Shown: positions 16,705-25,223, counted from the stretch's first letter. The stretch is DNA of 64,000 nt from Mucilaginibacter sp. UR6-1 (GCF_020880975.1 NZ_JAJIWP010000003.1:806001-870000), one strand, 5' to 3'. Translations and numbers: made by a program. The notes: generated from the sequence alone by a model not told the origin.

Positions 16705-17793
16705 ATGAAAATCAAAAGTATTTTAGCCGCGGCAATGTTATGTATTGCAACGGTAGCAAATGCGCAGGATGCTGCTAAGAAACCTGCGTACACACCGCCT
16801 GTCATCCCCGGCCGTTGGACGATGGAAAAAGCCAACACCTGGTATGCCCAATACCCGTGGATGAGCGGCGCCAATTACATACCGGCCTATGCCATTAACC
16901 AAATGGAAATGTGGCAGGCCGAAACGTTTGACCCGGCGGCTATTGATAAGGAATTCGGTTGGGCTGAAGGCATAGGCTTTAACCTGATGCGCGTATTTTT
17001 ACACAGCCAGGCCTGGAAGGCTGATGCCCCCGGCTTTAAAAAACGTATCGATCAGTTTTTAGGCTTGGCCGATAAGCACCACATCAAAATAATGTTTGTG
17101 TTTTTTGATGATTGCTGGAATACCGGTGCCAAGCCGGGCAAGCAGCCTGAACCAAAGGTGGGCGTACACAATTCCGGCTGGTTGCAGGATCCTGGCTTTA
17201 TCGTTAAAAAGCCGGAGGACTTTGCCTATCTTAAAAAGTATGTTACCGATATACTAACCACCTTTAAAAATGATAAGCGCATTTTACTTTGGGATTTATA
17301 TAACGAACCCGGCAATAAAGACAAAGGCAATGCCTCAATGGAACTACTGGTTGAGGTATTTAAATGGGCGAGGACGGTAAACCCGTCGCAACCCATCAGT
17401 GCCGGTGTATGGCGTTGGGATTTGTATGACCTGAATGCGTTTCAGGCCAATAATTCAGACGTGATCACTTATCATAATTATGACGCGGTTGAGCCGCATA
17501 CGGCCATGGTTAAGGTGTTAAAATTCCACGCCCGCCCGTTGATATGTACCGAGTACATGGCGCGTACCCGCAACAGTACATTTGAAACGGTAATGCCGAT
17601 GCTGAAAGAGCAAAATGTAGCTGCCATAAACTGGGGCTTTGTATCAGGCAAAACAAATACCATCTTCTCATGGGAGAAAGTAATACCTGATGGCAGTGAG
17701 CCACCGTTATGGTTTCATGATGTTTTTAGAAAAGACGGTACCCCATACAAACAGGCCGAGGTTGACCTGATCAAAAAACTCAACGGAAAATAA
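16705..17793 (+). CDS. Secreted GH5-like (clan GH-A) glycoside hydrolase
   Basis: A 362-aa protein with signal peptide (residues 1-20, ending ANAQ). The TIM-barrel signatures are GFNLMRVFLHSQAW, LWDLYNEPG with acid/base Glu201, and ARPLICTEYMAR with the probable nucleophile Glu283, followed by INWGFVSGK. This is the Glu pair of clan A cellulase-like enzymes. In Bacteroidota such proteins are often called 1,4-beta-xylanase or cellulase family, but the substrate cannot be read here. It sits between GH43 and the epimerase in one transcription unit, so all three probably act on the same plant polysaccharide in the periplasm. Confidence 0.85.
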   Translation: MKIKSILAAAMLCIATVANAQDAAKKPAYTPPVIPGRWTMEKANTWYAQYPWMSGANYIPAYAINQMEMWQAETFDPAAIDKEFGWAEGIGFNLMRVFLHSQAWKADAPGFKKRIDQFLGLADKHHIKIMFVFFDDCWNTGAKPGKQPEPKVGVHNSGWLQDPGFIVKKPEDFAYLKKYVTDILTTFKNDKRILLWDLYNEPGNKDKGNASMELLVEVFKWARTVNPSQPISAGVWRWDLYDLNAFQANNSDVITYHNYDAVEPHTAMVKVLKFHARPLICTEYMARTRNSTFETVMPMLKEQNVAAINWGFVSGKTNTIFSWEKVIPDGSEPPLWFHDVFRKDGTPYKQAEVDLIKKLNGK

Positions 17794-17815
17794 ACCAATA
17801 AACCAAAATCAAAAC

Positions 17816-18997
17816 ATGAAAAAACATTTTCTGCGTTCAATCGCAATGGCATTACCGGTTTGTGCAATATATTTGTCTGCCTGTAATCAGCAAGCAAGCA
17901 AAAATTCAACCGACACTATGACCGACAGTACTACCGCTGCAGCGGCACCTCAAGCCGCCGCGTTTGATACCACCATTGATGGTAAAAAAGTTCAGCTTTT
18001 CACCCTTAAAAATAAAAGCGGTGCCCAGGTAGGCATCACCAACTATGGCGGCCGTTTGGTTAGCCTGCAAGTGCCTGATAAGGATGGCAAACTTACTGAC
18101 GTAATTGTTGGCCCCGGCAGTGCCGAAGGCTTTGTAAATTCAACCGAGCCTTATTACGGCGCGCTTATAGGCCGTTATGGCAACCGCATTGCCAAAGGCA
18201 AGTTCAAGCTGGAAGGTAAGGATTATAGCCTGTTTACCAATAACGGCCCTAACACGCTGCATGGCGGTAAAAAAGGCTTTCAGTATGTAGTTTGGGATGG
18301 CGCACAGCCCGATTCATCAACCCTGGTGCTTACCTACCTGTCAAAAGATGGTGAGGAAAACTTTCCGGGCAACCTTAAAGTAAAGGTTACTTACCAGTTT
18401 ACTGATGATAACGCTTTAGATATTAAATACGAGGCTACTACCGATAAAACTACCGTTTGTAACCTTACCAGCCACGGCTTTTTTAACCTGAACGGTTGCG
18501 GCAGCGGCGACATCCTGGAACACGTTTTACAGGTTGATGCCGATACTTATATCCCGGTTGATGCGGGTTTAATTCCGTTTGGCCGGATTGATAAGGTGGC
18601 CGGTACACCGTTTGATTTTACCAAGCCTACCGAAATAGGTGCCCGTATTGATACCAACGCCAACGAGCAGTTAAAAAACGGCAAAGGTTACGATCATAAC
18701 TTTGTGCTGAATAAGCACGATATCAGCAAATCAATCGCCTCCATAACCGGCGATAAGAGCGGTATCACCATGGATATTTATACCGAGGAGCCGGGCCTGC
18801 AATTTTACAGCGGTAACTTTATGCAGTCAAAAAATGAGATGAAGTATGGTAAAAAGGATGATTTCCGCACCTCGTTCGCGCTGGAAACACAACATTATCC
18901 TGATTCACCAAATCAGCCATCATTTCCAACAACGGTATTAAAACCGGGCGAAACTTATAAAACACATACCATCTATAAGTTTACTGTAAAAAAATAA
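17816..18997 (+). CDS. galM: Aldose 1-epimerase (galactose mutarotase), lipoprotein
   Basis: Interconverts alpha and beta anomers of free aldoses. The 393-aa chain begins with a lipoprotein signal (lipobox LSAC, Cys23), so the mature protein is membrane-anchored, facing the periplasm or the surface. Family motifs: TNYGGRLVSLQVPDKDGK, GALIGRYGNRIAKGKF, NTLHGGKKGFQYVVWD (His), LTSHGFFNLNG (catalytic His), and LALETQHYPDSPNQP-like ending with the catalytic Glu region. A Ser/Thr/Ala-rich linker of about 35 residues follows the lipid cysteine. Last gene of the GH43-GH5 unit, where it would speed use of released sugars. Confidence 0.95.
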   Translation: MKKHFLRSIAMALPVCAIYLSACNQQASKNSTDTMTDSTTAAAAPQAAAFDTTIDGKKVQLFTLKNKSGAQVGITNYGGRLVSLQVPDKDGKLTDVIVGPGSAEGFVNSTEPYYGALIGRYGNRIAKGKFKLEGKDYSLFTNNGPNTLHGGKKGFQYVVWDGAQPDSSTLVLTYLSKDGEENFPGNLKVKVTYQFTDDNALDIKYEATTDKTTVCNLTSHGFFNLNGCGSGDILEHVLQVDADTYIPVDAGLIPFGRIDKVAGTPFDFTKPTEIGARIDTNANEQLKNGKGYDHNFVLNKHDISKSIASITGDKSGITMDIYTEEPGLQFYSGNFMQSKNEMKYGKKDDFRTSFALETQHYPDSPNQPSFPTTVLKPGETYKTHTIYKFTVKK

Positions 18998-19017
18998 GCA
19001 CTGGCTTATCATAATTA

Positions 19018-19049
19018 AAGTCCTGCCGCGCAACCGGCAGGACTTTTTT
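19018..19049 (+). terminator. Strong rho-independent terminator after galM
   Basis: aagtcctgccg and cggcaggactt form a perfect 11-bp stem with a 6-nt loop and a T-run, 21 nt after the epimerase stop. Confidence 0.95.
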
Positions 19050-19100
19050 GTAACATAGCCACCGTTAAATCGTTACTTTTACAAATAAAATTAAACGCGT

Positions 19101-20090
19101 TTGCTTACAGATAACCATGGCCGGCCAATAAATTACCTGCGCCTTGCGGTGACAGACAGGTGCAACCTGCGCTGTTTTTACTGCATGCCCGAGCATGGTC
19201 TTGATTGGCTTTCACGTGTCGAACTGCTTAGTTACGAGGAGTTGCTTCGCATCAGCAGTTTAATGGTAGGCATGGGCGTGAATAAGATCCGCATTACCGG
19301 CGGCGAACCCTTTGTACGGCGTGATATTATGCAGTTGTTATCCTCTTTATCCGCTTTGCCCGGGTTGGATGAACTGACGATTACCACCAACGGTGTACTT
19401 ACCGCGCCTTATGTGAGCGAGTTAAAACGCCTGGGTATCCGTTCGGTAAATTTGAGTTTGGATACGCTGGATGCAGCAAGATTTTTTGCCATTACCCGCC
19501 GTGATGAATTCGCGGCAGTAATGCACACGCTGGAGCAACTGCTGAAGCACGATATCGATGTAAAGATAAATGCTGTAGTGATGCAAGGCCGCAACACGCA
19601 GGATATACTGCCGCTGGTTGAGTTGACCCGTGAGCTGCCCGTAAGCGTTCGTTTTATTGAGGAAATGCCTTTTAATGGCGATGGGCACCAGTTCAGCGGA
19701 ATAGCATGGGATCATGTGCGTATTATGGAGGAAATAAGGCAGCATCATCCGCAAATAATTAAGGCGGTGGATGGGCCATATTCAACATCCTACAATTATA
19801 ATATACCCGGCCATAAAGGCAATGTGGGGGTAATCGCCGCTTATTCACGTACTTTTTGCGGTACCTGTAACCGCATCAGGGTTACGCCTACGGGTATATT
19901 AAAAACCTGTTTGTATGATGATGGCGTACTTAACCTGCGTGATATGCTGCGCACAGGTAACAATGATGAAGAAGTAAAACGGGCATTGTTGTATGCCCTG
20001 AAACATCGTGCTGCTGATGGCCACGAGGCTGAGCGCCTGGTAAAGTCAACCGCGTCAATTCACCAATCAATGGCCGTCATTGGCGGATAA
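19101..20090 (+). CDS. moaA: GTP 3',8-cyclase MoaA
   Basis: First step of molybdenum cofactor synthesis: radical-SAM conversion of GTP to 3',8-cyclo-7,8-dihydro-GTP. The N-terminal radical SAM cluster is CNLRCFYC (Cys21, Cys25, Cys28), followed by ITGGEPFVRRDI. The C-terminal cluster lies in FCGTCNRIRVTPTGILKTCLY. At 329 aa it is normal. The start is TTG at 19101; the only in-frame codons between it and an upstream stop at 19092 are not starts, and the sequence reaches conserved LRLAVTDRC within 13 residues. It heads the moaA-moeA-moaC-mobA-moeB run, 9 nt before moeA. Confidence 0.96.
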   Translation: MLTDNHGRPINYLRLAVTDRCNLRCFYCMPEHGLDWLSRVELLSYEELLRISSLMVGMGVNKIRITGGEPFVRRDIMQLLSSLSALPGLDELTITTNGVLTAPYVSELKRLGIRSVNLSLDTLDAARFFAITRRDEFAAVMHTLEQLLKHDIDVKINAVVMQGRNTQDILPLVELTRELPVSVRFIEEMPFNGDGHQFSGIAWDHVRIMEEIRQHHPQIIKAVDGPYSTSYNYNIPGHKGNVGVIAAYSRTFCGTCNRIRVTPTGILKTCLYDDGVLNLRDMLRTGNNDEEVKRALLYALKHRAADGHEAERLVKSTASIHQSMAVIGG

Positions 20091-20099
20091 AAATTTACT

Positions 20100-21302
20100 A
20101 TGATAACAGTTGAACAAGCTGAGCAGATAATACTCGAAAATAAAAGCGACCTCGGTGCCGAGATCACTATGTTTGATACTTCGGCAGGCCGTGTACTGGC
20201 CGAAACCATCCGTGCCGACCGAGATATGCCCCCCTATAACCGGGTGATGGTTGATGGCATCGCCATAAAATATAGCGCCTTTGAGCAGGGCATCCGCATA
20301 TTTAAAATAAAGGCGGTACAGGCGGCGGGTGCAGCGCCCGTTGAGGTTGACAGCGATGAAGAATGTATAGAGATAATGACAGGGGCTTCCTTGCCGGAAT
20401 CTGTGGATACAGTGATCCGTTATGAGGATATCACCATTGGCGAGGGTGAGGCGATCATCAACCTGGCCACAATTGAAAAAGGGCAGGGCTTGCACTTAAA
20501 AGGTGCCGACCGGAAGCAGGGCGATGTACTGGCTGTGCCCGGTCAGTTAATTACCCCGGCGGTGTTGAGCCTTATCGCGTCAGTAGGCGAGGCCGAGGTA
20601 CGGGTAAAAAAGATGCCGCGCGTCGTGGTTATCTCGACAGGTGATGAAGTGATAGAGGTGCATAAACGCCCGACGCCTTTCCAGATAAGGCGGTCAAACA
20701 ATTATACCGCGCAGGCTATCCTTAAATCACTGGGTTACGAGGCATCGGTGCTGCATTTGCCCGATGATCCGGAAGTTATGCGTAACCAGTTATCGCAATG
20801 TTTTCAGTATTACGATGCCATTATACTGGCCGGTGGTGTATCAGCCGGTAAGTTCGACTATCTGCCGCAGGTATTGAACGTATTGGGTGTTGAACAACTG
20901 TTTCATAAGGTAGCGCAGCGACCGGGCAAACCGCTTTGGTTTGGTAAACATGGCAATGGCGTGCCTGTATTCGCTTTTCCGGGTAACCCTGTGGCGGTGT
21001 ACCTGTGTATGCACCGTTATTTTCTACCCTGGCTATATGCCACTTTAGGTAGGCAGCAACCCACGCCGGTTTACGCCATGCTGGATAATGACCTGGAATT
21101 TAAACCCGAGCTAAAATACTTTTTGCAGGTTAAGTTACTGGTAAATGAGCAGGCACAATTAATTGCCGAACCAATTGCAGGCAATGGCTCCGGCGATTTT
21201 GCCAACCTGGCCGATGCCAATGGCTTTATGGAATTACCGGCCGGTAAATCGGTGTTCAATAAAGGCGAAGTTTATCGTGTGCACCTCATTAACCCGTTAT
21301 AA
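20100..21302 (+). CDS. moeA: Molybdopterin molybdenumtransferase MoeA
   Basis: Inserts molybdate into adenylated molybdopterin. A 400-aa protein with the MoeA order: N-terminal domain DMPPYNRVMVDGIAI, EIMTGASLPESVDTVIRYED, LHLKGADRKQGDVL, then the MogA-like domain with VISTGDEVIEVH, IRRSNNYTAQAILKSLGYEA, ILAGGVSAGKFDYLPQVL and RPGKPLWFGKH with VFAFPGNPVAVY. The C-terminal beta-barrel follows. It lies 9 nt after moaA and 3 nt before moaC, clearly within an operon. No separate mogA is in the window, so the adenylation step is either elsewhere or carried by another protein. Confidence 0.96.
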   Translation: MITVEQAEQIILENKSDLGAEITMFDTSAGRVLAETIRADRDMPPYNRVMVDGIAIKYSAFEQGIRIFKIKAVQAAGAAPVEVDSDEECIEIMTGASLPESVDTVIRYEDITIGEGEAIINLATIEKGQGLHLKGADRKQGDVLAVPGQLITPAVLSLIASVGEAEVRVKKMPRVVVISTGDEVIEVHKRPTPFQIRRSNNYTAQAILKSLGYEASVLHLPDDPEVMRNQLSQCFQYYDAIILAGGVSAGKFDYLPQVLNVLGVEQLFHKVAQRPGKPLWFGKHGNGVPVFAFPGNPVAVYLCMHRYFLPWLYATLGRQQPTPVYAMLDNDLEFKPELKYFLQVKLLVNEQAQLIAEPIAGNGSGDFANLADANGFMELPAGKSVFNKGEVYRVHLINPL

Positions 21303-21305
21303 AAT

Positions 21306-21779
21306 ATGGACTTAACGCATATTGACAGTGAAGGCAACCCCGCCATGGTTGATGTGGGGGCCAAACAGGTAACCGCCCGCAGGGCCGTAGCCCAAAGTAT
21401 TGTTTTATTGCCCGATGAAGTTTTAACTTTACTTAGTGGCGATGAGCTGCAATCCAAAAAAGGACCGGTGTTTCAAACAGCCATTATAGCAGGTATTATG
21501 GCGGCCAAAAAAACCGGTGAGTTGATACCGCTTTGTCACCCGCTGGGGTTAGATAACTGCTCGGTAACCATCAGCTTTAACCCTGAGCGTGAGGTGGTGG
21601 TGCAGTGTACCGCTGCATTAACAGCCCGCACAGGAGTGGAGATGGAGGCATTGGTGGGCGCGTCAATAGCGGCGCTTACCATTTATGATATGTGTAAGGC
21701 CTTGAGCCATAATATCGTGATAAAAGAAACAAGGCTTGTTGAAAAAACAGGAGGGAAGCATGATTTTAAACGGGCATAA
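21306..21779 (+). CDS. moaC: Cyclic pyranopterin monophosphate synthase MoaC
   Basis: Acts after MoaA to form cyclic pyranopterin monophosphate. The 157-aa sequence has the family hallmarks LTHIDSEGNPAMVDVGAKQVTAR at the start, KKTGELIPLCHPLGLDN near residue 70, TARTGVEMEALVGAS near 112 and AALTIYDMCKALSH. Length is normal. It follows moeA by 3 nt and its 3' end overlaps the fused mobA gene by about 20 nt. Confidence 0.97.
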   Translation: MDLTHIDSEGNPAMVDVGAKQVTARRAVAQSIVLLPDEVLTLLSGDELQSKKGPVFQTAIIAGIMAAKKTGELIPLCHPLGLDNCSVTISFNPEREVVVQCTAALTARTGVEMEALVGASIAALTIYDMCKALSHNIVIKETRLVEKTGGKHDFKRA

Positions 21780-22929
21780 TAAACATACCAAAATGGCGAG
21801 GCCGTCGCTGGGAAATTTCGGGCGTAGCGAGTGGGCCATATTGGGAGCGCCCTGTACCGTGATAAAGCTATTGGCCGATGATGTGATCAAAGGGCTGGCT
21901 CCCGATTATAAAGGCGCTTACGCCGATACCACACATACCGATGACATGATACTGCCGCCGGGCAGGTTAAATGCCGGCGCGGTGTTAGAGTATACCGATC
22001 AGTTACAATATTCGCAGTTAAGCTATGCCGCGCCGTTATCGCCATTTCAATTAAGGCAGCATTTTTCGCAGGCTGACTTTGTGCTGGTAAACGGCAATCA
22101 TCAGCAGGCTAAGGCGCAGGTTTTAGTGTTGGATGAAAACAAAAAGGCATCGCTCCAAAAGCGGGCGGCCAACCTTACAAACGTGGAGCTGATTCTGGTA
22201 AGTGATAACACTAATGAGGTATTTGATTTTGTGCAGGATGCCGTATTAAATTGGCGCGATATACCCATGCTTAAAGTGGATGATCTGCAAGGGATAATTA
22301 CTTTTTTTAAAGGTAAACTCATACAAAACCAGCCTAAGCTTAACGGCCTGGTGCTTGCCGGTGGCAAAAGCCAGCGCATGGGCTTTGATAAAACCGCCGT
22401 AAAATGGCACGGTAAGGAACAGCGTTATCACGTTGCCGATATGCTGCGCGGGTTTTGCAGCAACGTATATATATCCTGCCGTGCAGAGCAGCAGGATGAG
22501 GTGCATACAGGTTATGCCGTGTTGCCCGATACCTTCACCGATCTGGGGCCTTACGGGGCTATCTTGTCTGCTTTTCGCAGTGAGCCGGACAGTGCCTGGC
22601 TGGTCGTAGCCACAGATCTGCCTCTGCTGGATGAAACAACAATACAACACCTGATAGCTTTGCGTAACCCTGCCGCTATAGCCACGGCGTATACCAGCAC
22701 GTTTGATGGTTTGCCCGAGCCGCTTATTACCATTTGGGAGCCTAAAAGCTACCCGCAATTGCTGGCTTTTTTAGCGCAGGGATATAGCTGCCCGCGCAAG
22801 GTGCTGATAAACAGCGATACCTCGCTTATACCACCTGCAAACCCCGACGCGCTCACAAATGTGAACACACCGGACGAGCATGACCGCATTAAACTATTAC
22901 TACACCAAAAAATAGCATCACATGACTAA
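21760..22929 (+). CDS. mobA: MobA-type guanylyltransferase fused to an N-terminal MobB-like domain
   Basis: Attaches GMP to molybdopterin. Residues about 195-389 are MobA: GLVLAGGKSQRMGFDKTAV is the nucleotidyltransferase signature, followed by LPDTFTDLGPYGAI and WLVVATDLPLLDE (metal-binding Asp). The first 190 residues look like a worn MobB: QADFVLVNGNHQQAK resembles the MobB strand DLVLVEGF and VDDLQGIITFF the end of that domain, but no Walker A loop is present. I start at ATG 21760, which has a GGAGG 4-5 nt upstream, rather than an in-frame ATG at 21736. It overlaps moaC by 20 nt and moeB by 8 nt. Confidence 0.88.
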   Translation: MILNGHNKHTKMARPSLGNFGRSEWAILGAPCTVIKLLADDVIKGLAPDYKGAYADTTHTDDMILPPGRLNAGAVLEYTDQLQYSQLSYAAPLSPFQLRQHFSQADFVLVNGNHQQAKAQVLVLDENKKASLQKRAANLTNVELILVSDNTNEVFDFVQDAVLNWRDIPMLKVDDLQGIITFFKGKLIQNQPKLNGLVLAGGKSQRMGFDKTAVKWHGKEQRYHVADMLRGFCSNVYISCRAEQQDEVHTGYAVLPDTFTDLGPYGAILSAFRSEPDSAWLVVATDLPLLDETTIQHLIALRNPAAIATAYTSTFDGLPEPLITIWEPKSYPQLLAFLAQGYSCPRKVLINSDTSLIPPANPDALTNVNTPDEHDRIKLLLHQKIASHD

Positions 22930-23986
22930 TGATTGGGCACGATACCATTGCCAGATAGCCTTACCCGGCTTTGGTGAGGCAGCACAGCAGCGTTTGCAGC
23001 AGGCCAGTGTTTTAATTGTGGGTATGGGCGGTTTAGGGTGCCCAACAGCTTTATACCTCACTTCGTCGGGGGTGGGCACTATCGGTATTGCTGATTTTGA
23101 TACGGTTAGCGAGGGTAATCTGCACCGGCAGGTGTTGTTTGGGCCGGATGATACGGGAAGTAACAAGGCAGCCGTAGCCTGCCGCAAGCTTAAACAGCAA
23201 AACCCCGGGATTGAGTTTGTACCGTACGAGCAGCGTGTATCGCCCAAAAACGTACTTGAGTTTATGGCTGAGTATGATGTAGTGGTTGACTGTACCGACA
23301 ATTTTGAAACCCGCTACCTACTGAACGATGCCGCGGTTATCAGCGGGAAACCACTGGTTTACGGAGCCATTTACCAATTTGAAGGCCAGGTAGCAGTATG
23401 GAACGTTGACCAAAGCAATGGCGAGCGCTCACCCAATTACCGTGACCTTTACCCGAAGGTAAATGCAGCGCAGATACCCAACTGCACGCAAGGCGGTGTA
23501 ATACCTACGCTGGCCGGTATAATAGGTTGCCTGCAAGCCAACGAGGTAATAAAATATATCACGCAAACCGGCGAGCTGCTTGCCGGTAAACTGCTGGTGT
23601 TTGATGCCCAAACGCTGCAAAGCCGGGTTGTAAAGATAGGTACCTACACAAAAACCAATATTGTTACCTTGCCGGTTGCTGATGAGAGTGTGCCGGATAT
23701 TGATCAAACCGAACTTAAAGAAATAATGGCGCGTGGCGATGCGCAGTTGATAGATGTACGTACCGATGAAGAACGGCAGGCGCATCATATCGGCGGAAAG
23801 CATATACCGCTTAACCGGCTTGAAGATAATTTGCACGAAGTTGATCCTGCTAAAACCACTGTATTTTATTGTGCCTCGGGCAAACGCAGTGCCGAAGCGG
23901 TTAAGATAGTTAAAAACGCCCTGCCCGATAGTAAAGCGGCATCCCTGAAGGGGGGCTTAAATGAGTGGCTCGACGAAAACGGTTGA
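22922..23986 (+). CDS. moeB: MoeB/ThiF-type adenylyltransferase with rhodanese domain
   Basis: Activates the C-terminal Gly-Gly of MoaD (or ThiS) by adenylation, enabling thiocarboxylate formation. Residues 1-250 carry the E1-like ATP-binding loop VGMGGLGCPTALYL, FDTVSEGNLHRQVLFG, DCTDNFETRYLLND and NCTQGGVIPTLAGI. Residues 255-354 are a rhodanese domain with LIDVRTDEERQAHHI and active-site FYCASGKRS, which could deliver the sulfur. This ThiF-rhodanese layout is common in Bacteroidota. It overlaps mobA by 8 nt and faces moaE, whose partner moaD is its expected substrate. Confidence 0.94.
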   Translation: MTNDWARYHCQIALPGFGEAAQQRLQQASVLIVGMGGLGCPTALYLTSSGVGTIGIADFDTVSEGNLHRQVLFGPDDTGSNKAAVACRKLKQQNPGIEFVPYEQRVSPKNVLEFMAEYDVVVDCTDNFETRYLLNDAAVISGKPLVYGAIYQFEGQVAVWNVDQSNGERSPNYRDLYPKVNAAQIPNCTQGGVIPTLAGIIGCLQANEVIKYITQTGELLAGKLLVFDAQTLQSRVVKIGTYTKTNIVTLPVADESVPDIDQTELKEIMARGDAQLIDVRTDEERQAHHIGGKHIPLNRLEDNLHEVDPAKTTVFYCASGKRSAEAVKIVKNALPDSKAASLKGGLNEWLDENG

Positions 23987-23996
23987 TTGGCCGGGT

Positions 23997-24428
23997 TTAA
24001 GGGTGCGCGGCTACCCATACCTCGCCATCCTCAAAAAATTCCTTTTTCCAGATAGGCACGGTTTGTTTCAGGGTATCGATAATATAACGGCAGGCGGTAA
24101 AGGCGGCATCCCGGTGCGCGGCAGATACGGCGATGATAACCGGTATCTCCCCAACCTGTAAAACGCCTGTACGGTGGTGTATCAATATCTTTTGCAAGGG
24201 CCACTGCTCAAACGCCGCGGTGGCTATCTTTTCCATTTCGCGCATGGCCATAGTTTGATAGGCCTCAAACTCCAGGCGTAAAACGGTTTTGCCTTTGGTT
24301 GCATTGCGTACCGTACCTATAAATACATCAATGCCGCCACTTTCGGGTGTCATTACCCATTGGCTGCAAGCGGTAATATCCAGCGGCGCATCAGTTATAA
24401 GTATGTTTACAAGAGAGCTGCTCATCAT
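23997..24428 (-). CDS. moaE: Molybdopterin synthase catalytic subunit MoaE
   Basis: Transfers sulfur from MoaD thiocarboxylate to cPMP. The 143-aa protein shows GGIDVFIGTVRNATKGKTVLRLEFEAYQTMA, the MoaE signature with the conserved Arg, then ILIHHRTGVLQVGEIPVIIAVSAAHRDAAFTACRYIID and WKKEFFEDGEVW with the catalytic lysines. It begins on the last base of the moaD stop region (1-nt overlap) and converges on moeB with a 10-nt gap. A complete set of core pterin-synthesis genes is thus within 5.6 kb. Confidence 0.97.
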   Translation of the reverse strand: MMSSSLVNILITDAPLDITACSQWVMTPESGGIDVFIGTVRNATKGKTVLRLEFEAYQTMAMREMEKIATAAFEQWPLQKILIHHRTGVLQVGEIPVIIAVSAAHRDAAFTACRYIIDTLKQTVPIWKKEFFEDGEVWVAAHP

Positions 24429-24670
24429 TATCCGCCGCTTACAGGTGGGATAATGGCCACTTCATCACGCTGATGAATGTAATCCTCAGGCAGTGCATAT
24501 TCATTATTTACGGCGATAAGATAGGATGACAGTTGTTTTAACCGTGGATACTCCTGTTCCAAAGTATATTTCAGACTCATTACGGTGGCATCGTTCATTA
24601 GTTCTAATTGTATGGATGGGGCATTAAAAATGTCCTTAGCAACACCGAATGCCAAAATAGTGATCGTCAT
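24428..24670 (-). CDS. moaD: Molybdopterin synthase sulfur carrier MoaD
   Basis: An 80-aa ubiquitin-fold carrier ending in VAIIPPVSGG, the Gly-Gly tail that is adenylated by MoeB and converted to a thiocarboxylate. The opening MTITILAFGVAKDIF and the VNNEYALPEDYIHQRDEV region are typical. It is the first gene of the two-gene moaD-moaE unit. Confidence 0.95.
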   Translation of the reverse strand: MTITILAFGVAKDIFNAPSIQLELMNDATVMSLKYTLEQEYPRLKQLSSYLIAVNNEYALPEDYIHQRDEVAIIPPVSGG

Positions 24671-24736
24671 AAAAAACTTTAAATTGTGGCTATGGCAAAT
24701 ATAACAACATAAACAGGAAAGGTTCTAACTAAATCG

Positions 24737-24769
24737 TTGTCATTTAGCAGTCCAATAATCTTACTTTTG
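24737..24769 (+). promoter_or_regulatory. Bacteroidota-type promoter of the SMR gene
   Basis: TACTTTTG (24762-24769) matches TAnnTTTG, with TTG at 24737-24739 and a 22-nt spacer. It lies 17 nt before the SMR start codon. Confidence 0.55.
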
Positions 24770-24786
24770 CGTAAACACCTCTATCT

Positions 24787-25116
24787 ATGAAATATGTTTT
24801 TTTGGCGTTGGCCATCCTTTGCGAAGTGATTGGCTCGAGCTTTATCCAGGCATCTAATCAGTTCTCTAAACTTGTACCTTCTGTTATTGCTGTAGTTGCT
24901 TATTTGTCCTGTTTGTACTTCTTCTCTATCTCATTAAAAAGCATACCATTAGGGGTGGCCTACGCCATATGGGGCGGGTTGGGCATTGTGCTTACCGCGC
25001 TGGTATCAGTATTCGTGTTCAGGCAATCGCTGGATGCACCGGCCGTCATCGGCATGACCATGATCGTTAGCGGGGTTATAGTAATGAATGTTTTTTCACG
25101 ATCAATATCTCACTGA
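24787..25116 (+). CDS. Small multidrug resistance (SMR/EmrE-like) transporter
   Basis: A 109-aa four-helix inner-membrane exporter driven by protons. The conserved helix 1 reads YVFLALAILCEVIGSSFIQAS, with the membrane-embedded Glu13 that binds substrate and protons. Helix 3 contains PLGVAYAIWGGLGIVLTALVSVF, the SMR signature. Length is exactly that of the family, which also includes guanidinium exporters (Gdx/SugE); I cannot separate the subtypes with confidence, though the EmrE-like VAYAIWGGLG favours the multidrug type. Monocistronic. Confidence 0.93.
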   Translation: MKYVFLALAILCEVIGSSFIQASNQFSKLVPSVIAVVAYLSCLYFFSISLKSIPLGVAYAIWGGLGIVLTALVSVFVFRQSLDAPAVIGMTMIVSGVIVMNVFSRSISH

Positions 25117-25176
25117 AAAAAAATAATTTATCTGTTATTCAGTATTTTATAAAAAATATTGATTGATTTTGATTAG

Positions 25177-25192
25177 TATACTACTAAGTATA
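25177..25192. promoter_or_regulatory. Operator-like palindrome upstream of the Cys leader
   Basis: tatact-acta-agtata is a perfect 6-bp inverted repeat around 4 nt, located 12-27 nt upstream of the TAnnTTTG box of the next transcript. The position suits a repressor or activator site, but such AT-only arms can arise by chance. Confidence 0.35.
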
Positions 25193-25203
25193 TAGATTTT
25201 ATA

Positions 25204-25211
25204 TACATTTG
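25204..25211 (+). promoter_or_regulatory. Candidate -7 promoter element before the leader ORF
   Basis: TACATTTG matches TAnnTTTG exactly. A start site a few nt downstream would place the leader ORF ATG (25224) almost at the 5' end of the RNA, the usual layout for leader peptides. No well-spaced -33 box is visible. Confidence 0.5.
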
Positions 25212-25223
25212 TATCATCATGCC

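Noticed and set aside
21736..21759. Earlier ATG for the MobA fusion
   Set aside because: The ATG at 21760 has a GGAGG just upstream, while the earlier one has no ribosome binding site and would lengthen the overlap with moaC.
22246..22758. 170-codon minus-strand ORF inside the MobA fusion
   Set aside because: Antisense shadow of the MobA domain.
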